Assembly: GCA_034666665.1 (NCBI GenBank)
Contig: JAXDLK010000175.1
Span: forward strand, 1-19,719
From: JAXDLK01 sp034666665
Lineage (GTDB): Bacteria > Desulfobacterota > Binatia > JACPRU01
Length of the DNA stretch: 19,719 nucleotides
Direction: 5' to 3'
Both the position numbers and the translations under genes were made by a program. The notes below the pieces were generated by a model. The model saw nothing but the letters and a program-made list of their open reading frames with translations. It made no database searches and was not told the origin of the DNA. This document shows positions 14,310 to 19,719 of the stretch, one piece after another (the first letter of the stretch is position 1; every line of letters starts with the position of its first letter).

Positions 14310-15540
14310 ATCGGGGGGCAGGGCCGGCGGCGAGGCTCTCGCGGAGCTGGCGGATCGGGCCGAACGCGTACGACAGGAGCGATCGGCGACCGATGACGAT
14401 GCGCGCGCTTCCGCCCATGCCGGGCAGGAACGGCCGCTGCTCGCCGTCGATCCAGATGCCCTCGTCGTCGGGATCGACGAGCGCGCGGAAGGCCGTGCGC
14501 TTCGAATGCCGGATCGCCGCGGGGCTCACCCAGCGGAGCTTTCCGTAGCGAACGCCGTAGCGCTGATAGGGAAACGCGTCGTAGAGGAGCTTCACCACCT
14601 GCCCGGGCTTCAACCGCCCCGCTCCCGACGGCGGGACCTCGAGCTCGGCCTCCAGCGCCTCGCCGGAGCAGGCGATCTCGGACAGCAGCGCGCCCTCCGC
14701 GACCACCGCCCCCGGCGCCTTCACGCGGGAGCGCAGCACGACACCCGAGCACGGAGCGACGACCTCGAGATCGCTCCGTCCCTTGGTGCCGAGCTCGGAC
14801 CGCAAGGTCGCCACGCGGATCCCCGCCTTGGCCTCGGCCTCCTTCTCGCGGCGCTCGAGCTCCGCGTACCGAGTCGCCCGCATCGCCATCTCGTGGCGGA
14901 GCTTCTCCATACGACCCTGCGACTCCGTGCGCTCCAGCTCCGACTGGCGGAGCTCCGCGGCGATCTGACTGGCCTCGAGCTGGCGCGCGATCGACTCCGC
15001 AGGGCTCGAGAACCCCTTGTCGCGAAGCATCTGATACCGCGAGAGGAGCTCGTTCGTGAGCGTCTGCTGCTGTCGCTTGAGGACGAGGATCTGCTCGAGC
15101 TCCTTCACTCGCTTTCTCAGGCTTTCGATCTCCGACTGGTCGGCGAGGCGCTGACTCTCGTACTCGCGGCTCGCGTTCTCGATCTTCGCGCGCGCGCCGC
15201 CGAGCTCCGCCTCGATCGCCGCGAGCTCTCCCGATCGATCACCGATCGGAGCCGACTGGAGGACGAAGAGCATCTCCCCCTGCTTCACCGGCTCGGCGTC
15301 GCGAACGGCGACCTTGGTGACGACTCCGGCTCGCGAGGAGCGCACCGGATCCGTGCCGTGGACGGGCACGAGCACGAAGGGGCTCGAGACCGTCTCCGGC
15401 ACGTGAATCACCCAGGCGAAGACGGCCGAGATCGCGAACGAGGAGATCAGCAGCGTCGCCAGCCCTCGTACCACCCAGTGCGGCGGCGCCGCTTCGAGGA
15501 ACGGCGGGGGGGCGGACGGCGCGGCGGTCGCTTCTTCCAA
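14308..15540 (-). CDS. HlyD-family periplasmic adaptor of the peptide exporter
   Basis: A membrane fusion protein of about 410 aa linking the ABC transporter to the outer-membrane channel. After a short cytoplasmic Pro/Ala segment, one membrane span (LATLLISSFAISAVFAWVI, about residues 27-45) is followed by a lipoyl-like half (VRSSRAGVVTKVAVRDAEPVKQGEML, split), long coiled-coil helices (about 85-215, rich in Glu, Arg, Gln) and the second half (VVAPCSGVVLRSRVKAPGAVV, split). A beta-barrel domain ends the protein. TTG 15540 is the best start, 17 bases after the transporter stop. A CTG overlapping that stop (CTGA) is an alternative. The stop codon is inside the palindrome. It follows the C39-ABC gene in one operon, as in bacteriocin secretion loci. 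Confidence 0.85.
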   Translation of the reverse strand: MEEATAAPSAPPPFLEAAPPHWVVRGLATLLISSFAISAVFAWVIHVPETVSSPFVLVPVHGTDPVRSSRAGVVTKVAVRDAEPVKQGEMLFVLQSAPIGDRSGELAAIEAELGGARAKIENASREYESQRLADQSEIESLRKRVKELEQILVLKRQQQTLTNELLSRYQMLRDKGFSSPAESIARQLEASQIAAELRQSELERTESQGRMEKLRHEMAMRATRYAELERREKEAEAKAGIRVATLRSELGTKGRSDLEVVAPCSGVVLRSRVKAPGAVVAEGALLSEIACSGEALEAELEVPPSGAGRLKPGQVVKLLYDAFPYQRYGVRYGKLRWVSPAAIRHSKRTAFRALVDPDDEGIWIDGEQRPFLPGMGGSARIVIGRRSLLSYAFGPIRQLRESLAAGPAPR

Positions 15541-15557
15541 TCCAGGATCCCCGGAGC

Positions 15558-18500
15558 TCAGAGCCCGAGCTGCTGGCTCACCAGATAGTAGTACAGGCCC
15601 TGCCGCTTCATCAGCGCCTCGTGGTCGCCGCTTTCGACCAGGCGGCCCTTCTCGAGGACGAGAATCAGGTCGGCGTCGTGGATCGTCGACAGCCGGTGCG
15701 CGATGACGAAGGACGTCCTTCCCTCGAGGAGCTCGTCGAGGTTCTCCTTGACGGCGCGCTCGGATTCCGTGTCGAGGGCCGACGTCGCCTCGTCGAAGAC
15801 CAGCACCGCCGGCTGGTGATAGATGGCGCGCGCGATCGCCACCCGCTGGCGCTGCCCGCCGGACAGCGCCAGCCCGGACTCGCCGATCCGGGTGTCGTAC
15901 CCGAGCGGCAGGCGCTCGATGAACTCGTGCGCGGCGGCGGTCTTCGCCGCGGCGAGCATCCGGTCCATGTCGGGCTCGTTCTCGCCGAAGGCGATGTTGC
16001 GCGCGATCGTGTCGGAGAAGAGGTAGTTCTCCTGCAGCACGAAGCCGATCTGGCGGCGGAGGTCGCGGTAGTTGAGCGTCTTCAGATCGACGCCGTCGTA
16101 GTAGATCGTTCCTTCCGTCGGCTCGAGCAGACCGGCGAGGCACTTGATCAGGGTCGTCTTGCCCGACCCGCTACGTCCGACGATCGCCACCCTCTTCCCG
16201 GGCATCGCCTCGAACGTCACGCCGTCGAGGATCGGAGTCGCCTCGACGCCGCCGTAGCGGAACCCCACGCCTTCGAAGCGGATGCGGCCCTCGAGCGTCG
16301 GCACCGGCAGCAGCCGCGCGCGGTCGGCGCCCTGCTCCGGCTCGGCGGAGAAGACGTCGCCGAGGCGGTTCACGAGCACCGAGGCGTTCTGCCAGTTGTC
16401 CCAGAGAAAGAGCAGGATGAGGATCGGCTGGTTCGCCAGCGCGAGCAGAGCGCTGAAGGCGACGAGCGCGCCGATCGTGAGCTTCCCCTCCATCACCTGG
16501 CTCGCCGCCACCCAGAGGAAGAGCACCGTCGAGAGGAAGGAGACGATTCCGACCGCTCCTTCGTAGAGGAGAACGGTGAAGTCGGCGTTGAATCGCTTGT
16601 CGCCGACGCGCAGGAACTCCGCGAGCATCAGCTCGCGGAACTGCCCCTCGGCGCCCATCGCCTTGACGGTCTCGATCCCCTTGATCGCGTCGATCTGGTA
16701 CGAGCGGTACCGCGAGGAGGATTCCTCGAGATCCTCGAAGATCGGCCGCAGGCGCCACGACGAGAAGAGCATCAGCAGGCCGTAGAACGGGAGCATCGCG
16801 AGGAAGGCGGCGACCAGCACGCCGCTGTACGCGTACATGACGGCCACGGCCGCGAGGAGCTGCACCAGCGCCATCAGCCCGCTCGCGCCGTGCTGGACGA
16901 GGAACTGGCGCACCTCGCGGATGCCCTCGAGCCGTCGCTGGATGTCTCCGGTGCGACGCGTCGCGAAATAGCTCATCGGCAGCGCGAGCAGCCGGCGAAT
17001 CACCAGGTCGAGCGACGCCGAATCGATGTGCAAGGCGACGAAGCTCAGCAGGTATCGCTGCAGGACCATCGCCAGCGAGCTGAAGGCGATGAGCGCCAGC
17101 ATCGCGGCGATCAGGGTGCGGAGCAGACCCGTGTCGCGGTCGACGAGGACCGTGTCGACGATCACCTGCGTGAAGACCGGCAGCACCATCTGCAGCGCGC
17201 TGACGACGACCGCCAGCAGGATCGCTTGCGCGAGGCTCACGGTGTGCGGCCGGAAGAACGACCACAGCCACGAGGCGCCCGCCGTGTCCTCGGGTGCCTT
17301 GCCGAACTCCTCGGTGTAGTCGAAGAGCGCCGCGTAGCCGCTCCAGTTGCGGTCGAACTCCTCCCGCGCGAGACGGCGGCGCCCGAGACCGGGATCGGCG
17401 ACCCGCACCTGCTTCTCGTTGGCGTCGTAGAGGACGATCCAGTGATCCCCTCGCCAGTGGACGATGGCGGGAAGCGGCATGGCCGACAGGTTCGCGCGCG
17501 ACGCCTTGACCGATCGCGCGGCGAGGCCGAGCTCGGTGGCCGCGCTGCAGAGGCCGCGGAGGCTCGTCCCGTCGATCGACGTGTGCACGAGCTGGCGAAT
17601 GCGTCCGAGGCTCACGCGGCGGCCGAAGTGGCGGCAAATCATCGCCAGCGCGGCCGCACCGCAGTCCATCTCGTCGACTTGCCGCACCATCGGAAAGCGC
17701 CGGATGCGGCCCGGCTTGCGCACGAAGAAGCCTTCGGGAGACGCGAACGGAGCGCTCTCCGAGTCGCTCTCCCCTTCCTCGACCTGGTCGTCACTGACCG
17801 CCGGCTGCGAGCGGCTCTCGGCGGGAAGAATCTCCGCCGCAAAATCGAGCGGGACGTTGGCGACGCGACGGAAGTCGACCTGCGCGGCGCGCTCCTCCAT
17901 CTGGGCGCGGAACTCGGGCGAGCGCTCGACCAGAGCCGCGAAATCGTCGCGCCGGAGAGCGAAGAGCCGACTCGCCGACACCGACTGCACGTTCACCGAG
18001 TGCTTTCCGTCGCCGAGAAGCGCGGCTTCCCCGAAGAAGTCGCCGCGCCGCAGAAAGGCGACGTCGCGGCGGCCGGCGCCGTTTCCCGAGAACACGCGGA
18101 GCCGACCCTCCTCGACGATGAACATGCCGCGAGCGTCGTCGCCTTCGTGGATCAGCAGCTCGCCAGCGCCGACGCTCACCTGCTCGAGACGGGTCGCGAG
18201 ATCGAGCGTCACCGCCGGAGGGAGGCGGGCGAAGGTGGCGTGCTGGCGGAAGAAGTTCACCAGCGATCGTTGCTTCACCTGGAGCTCGAGGAACGAGCGG
18301 ATCTCCGGATGGGCCGCGACGAGCTCGTCGAAGCTCTGGCGATCGAGACGGAGGACCTCGCAGTTGCCGCTCGCGCGAACGCTCGCCGTGCGTACGCTCT
18401 TGGTGAGCAGAGCCGCTTCGCCGAAGCTCTCGCCCGGTCGGAGTACGCCGAGCGCGACCTCTTCTCCGTTCTCCGTCCGCTTGAACACGCGCGCCCGCCC

Positions 18501-18662
18501 CGAGACGAGCACGTAGAACGCGTCGCCCGCCTCTCCCTCGCGCAGGATCACGGTGCCGAACGAGAATGAAACCGGCTGGAAGCGCTCGAGCACGAGCGCC
18601 CGCACGTCCGGCGGGAGCATGGTGACGAGCGGCAGCTCGGCGAGAGCGGCGGCTTCGCTCAT
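15558..18662 (-). CDS. C39 peptidase/ABC exporter with two N-terminal cyclic-nucleotide-binding domains
   Basis: A 1034-aa inner-membrane protein that would cut double-glycine leaders and export the core. Residues about 15-125 and 140-250 are two cNMP-binding domains. The first has a canonical phosphate cassette (FGEAALLTKSVRTASV, with Arg91). The second (FGEAALLGDGKHSVNV) has His221 in place of that Arg. The C39 peptidase domain (about 323-455) is complete, with Gln328, Cys334 in DEMDCGAAAL, His407 in WRGDHWIVL and Asp423 in ADPGLG. Six membrane helices follow (about 470-760). The ATPase has GRSGSGKTT (about 828-836), QENYLF, LSGGQ and VLVFDEATSALD. The start ATG 18662 directly abuts the upstream stop. 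The domain order resembles NHLM-type bacteriocin exporters. Its natural substrates are probably precursors 1 and 2. Confidence 0.93.
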   Translation of the reverse strand: MSEAAALAELPLVTMLPPDVRALVLERFQPVSFSFGTVILREGEAGDAFYVLVSGRARVFKRTENGEEVALGVLRPGESFGEAALLTKSVRTASVRASGNCEVLRLDRQSFDELVAAHPEIRSFLELQVKQRSLVNFFRQHATFARLPPAVTLDLATRLEQVSVGAGELLIHEGDDARGMFIVEEGRLRVFSGNGAGRRDVAFLRRGDFFGEAALLGDGKHSVNVQSVSASRLFALRRDDFAALVERSPEFRAQMEERAAQVDFRRVANVPLDFAAEILPAESRSQPAVSDDQVEEGESDSESAPFASPEGFFVRKPGRIRRFPMVRQVDEMDCGAAALAMICRHFGRRVSLGRIRQLVHTSIDGTSLRGLCSAATELGLAARSVKASRANLSAMPLPAIVHWRGDHWIVLYDANEKQVRVADPGLGRRRLAREEFDRNWSGYAALFDYTEEFGKAPEDTAGASWLWSFFRPHTVSLAQAILLAVVVSALQMVLPVFTQVIVDTVLVDRDTGLLRTLIAAMLALIAFSSLAMVLQRYLLSFVALHIDSASLDLVIRRLLALPMSYFATRRTGDIQRRLEGIREVRQFLVQHGASGLMALVQLLAAVAVMYAYSGVLVAAFLAMLPFYGLLMLFSSWRLRPIFEDLEESSSRYRSYQIDAIKGIETVKAMGAEGQFRELMLAEFLRVGDKRFNADFTVLLYEGAVGIVSFLSTVLFLWVAASQVMEGKLTIGALVAFSALLALANQPILILLFLWDNWQNASVLVNRLGDVFSAEPEQGADRARLLPVPTLEGRIRFEGVGFRYGGVEATPILDGVTFEAMPGKRVAIVGRSGSGKTTLIKCLAGLLEPTEGTIYYDGVDLKTLNYRDLRRQIGFVLQENYLFSDTIARNIAFGENEPDMDRMLAAAKTAAAHEFIERLPLGYDTRIGESGLALSGGQRQRVAIARAIYHQPAVLVFDEATSALDTESERAVKENLDELLEGRTSFVIAHRLSTIHDADLILVLEKGRLVESGDHEALMKRQGLYYYLVSQQLGL

Positions 18663-19719
18663 TCAGAGCTCCCCGAGAAACCGCGGGCCGGATCGCGCCT
18701 CGCGCTCGATCGCGGCCGCCAGCGCGGCGGTCTTCGCGCGGGCGAGCACCGCGGGCTCTTCGAGGCTCGGCGGCCGCTTCTCCAGCACGATCGCGACCGT
18801 CGGTCGGCCGCGGAACTCGACCGGCCCGACGAGTGCCCCTCGTTCCGCGGAAAGCAGCCGCTCGCGGAGATCCGGCGGCAAGTCCTCGAGGACGAACGTG
18901 GATCGCTCCTCCGCCACCCCGGCGCTCCGCGCCACGGCGGAGAGATCCTCACCCTCGTCGCGTACGCAGAAGATCGCCTCGCGCGCGGCGTCGTCGGTCG
19001 CGAACGACGCGAGCCGGCACTCGACCGTCATCCACACCAGATGTCTCGCCTGTACGATCCGCGCGAGGTTCTCGGCAGTGACCGCGGCCGCGTGGAGGTC
19101 GTCGTACGCGGCACGGTACCCCGCGATTCTCTCCGCGCGCTCCACGGCCGCATCGGGCTCGAGTCCCGGGATCGCGAGTCGGGCGAGGATCGCCGCGTCG
19201 AGCGCCGCCGTCGGACCGGCGGGTGGAGTCGCGGTGCGGCTGGCGAAGGCCGCGGCCGCCGCGAGCTTTCGCACCGTCTCGAGGATGATCCCGGAGCAGA
19301 TGGCCTCGCACTCGGCGGCGGCGGTGATCTCTTCCTCGTACACCGGGTACTCGGCGACGATGCGCTCGAGGTCGGCGGCGTACACGCTCCGCCCCACCGT
19401 ACGCTCGATGAAGCCGAGCCATTCGTCGACGTCGAGGCCGCGGACCTCGAGCCAGTGGGTCATCTCCTCCGCGGCGACCAGGTTGCGATCATAGCGAAAC
19501 TCGGCGGCCGCCGTTTCGAGCAGCGCGGGCTCGAGCTCGCTGTCATCGGCCTCGAGGAACCGCAGGCAGGCTAGGCCTTCTCCGACCCGGCGCTCCACGC
19601 GCTGCCAGTCGCCCCACAACCAAGCGGCGATGCGCAGGTCGCCCCAGTCGAAGGTACGGTCGCCGACCAGGAGTATCGGAGTGCTTGCCGCAAGACCCAT
19701 CCCGAGCGGTCGATGCCGC
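18663..19719 (-). CDS. PpiC/parvulin-related putative peptide maturation protein, possibly 5'-truncated by the window
   Basis: At least 345 aa in the window. From about residue 210 the order resembles parvulin-type prolyl isomerases and SurA-like proteins: IVQARHLVWMTV, AREAIFCVRDEGEDLSAVARSAG, LERLLSAERGALVGPV-like and FRGRPTVAIVLEKRPPSLEEP. The first half is helical, SurA-N-like. No signal peptide is seen. Similar PpiC-related proteins are known next to NHLM-type peptide exporters, where they are assumed to assist maturation. The two core peptides are Pro-rich, so a prolyl isomerase partner would make sense, but catalysis is not shown. ATG 19700 is a possible start; the frame stays open to the right edge, so the true start may lie outside. 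It abuts the exporter gene without a gap, forming an operon. Confidence 0.65.
   Translation of the reverse strand, partial: RHRPLGMGLAASTPILLVGDRTFDWGDLRIAAWLWGDWQRVERRVGEGLACLRFLEADDSELEPALLETAAAEFRYDRNLVAAEEMTHWLEVRGLDVDEWLGFIERTVGRSVYAADLERIVAEYPVYEEEITAAAECEAICSGIILETVRKLAAAAAFASRTATPPAGPTAALDAAILARLAIPGLEPDAAVERAERIAGYRAAYDDLHAAAVTAENLARIVQARHLVWMTVECRLASFATDDAAREAIFCVRDEGEDLSAVARSAGVAEERSTFVLEDLPPDLRERLLSAERGALVGPVEFRGRPTVAIVLEKRPPSLEEPAVLARAKTAALAAAIEREARSGPRFLGEL

Noticed and set aside
15621..18569. Very long open frame on the plus strand opposite the exporter
   Set aside because: It is the antisense reading of a well-recognised gene in GC-rich DNA, with no domain-like sequence and mostly Arg, Glu, Asp, Val and Ala.

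Overview
The window is GC-rich, densely packed bacterial DNA. A lipid-A-disaccharide synthase (lpxB), a TolC-like outer-membrane factor and a HlyD-type adaptor point to a Gram-negative, diderm organism. Composition and gene content would suit Acidobacteriota, Myxococcota or a similar environmental phylum, but nothing here fixes the taxon. No rRNA, tRNA, CRISPR array or transposase gene was seen.

Left part (1-6295), mostly housekeeping. On the minus strand lie the 5' part of a peroxiredoxin gene, an Uup-type ABC-F ATPase, lpxB, a VOC/glyoxalase-fold protein and an alkaline-phosphatase-superfamily phosphodiesterase. A class I methyltransferase is on the plus strand. The peroxiredoxin has an in-frame TGA exactly where the catalytic cysteine should be (P-G-U-T), followed by a hairpin with bacterial SECIS geometry. 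It is best read as a selenoprotein, not a broken gene.

Middle and right part (6547 to the right edge), an apparently complete gene cluster for a ribosomally made, post-translationally modified peptide (RiPP). It holds two short precursor candidates with double-glycine leaders (minus strand 7818-7985, core AKPQPLYGCIP; plus strand 12615-12788, Pro-rich tail). There are three different radical SAM enzymes: a SPASM maturase overlapping precursor 1 by four bases, a B12-type RiPP maturase with a CX7CX2C cluster motif, and a second SPASM-like enzyme. There is an orphan sigma-54 activator with no sensory domain. Export is by a type I system: a C39 peptidase/ABC transporter carrying two N-terminal cyclic-nucleotide-binding domains, a HlyD-like adaptor and a TolC-like channel. 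A PpiC/parvulin-related protein is just upstream of the transporter.

Regulation seems to tie the cluster together. Good sigma-54 (-24/-12) promoters precede both precursor genes, and further candidates precede two of the radical SAM genes. A 13-base element lies almost equidistant between the two divergent sigma-54 promoters at 8038-8229 and recurs upstream of the third radical SAM gene. The proposed working model, which is inference, is as follows: the activator switches on precursors and enzymes through sigma-54, the radical SAM enzymes modify the cores, the C39 domain cuts after Gly-Gly, and the ABC/HlyD/TolC channel exports the product, perhaps gated by a cyclic nucleotide. A 28-bp-arm palindrome, REP-like, separates the convergent TolC and HlyD genes and overlaps the HlyD stop codon; an extra copy of its end overlaps the TolC stop.
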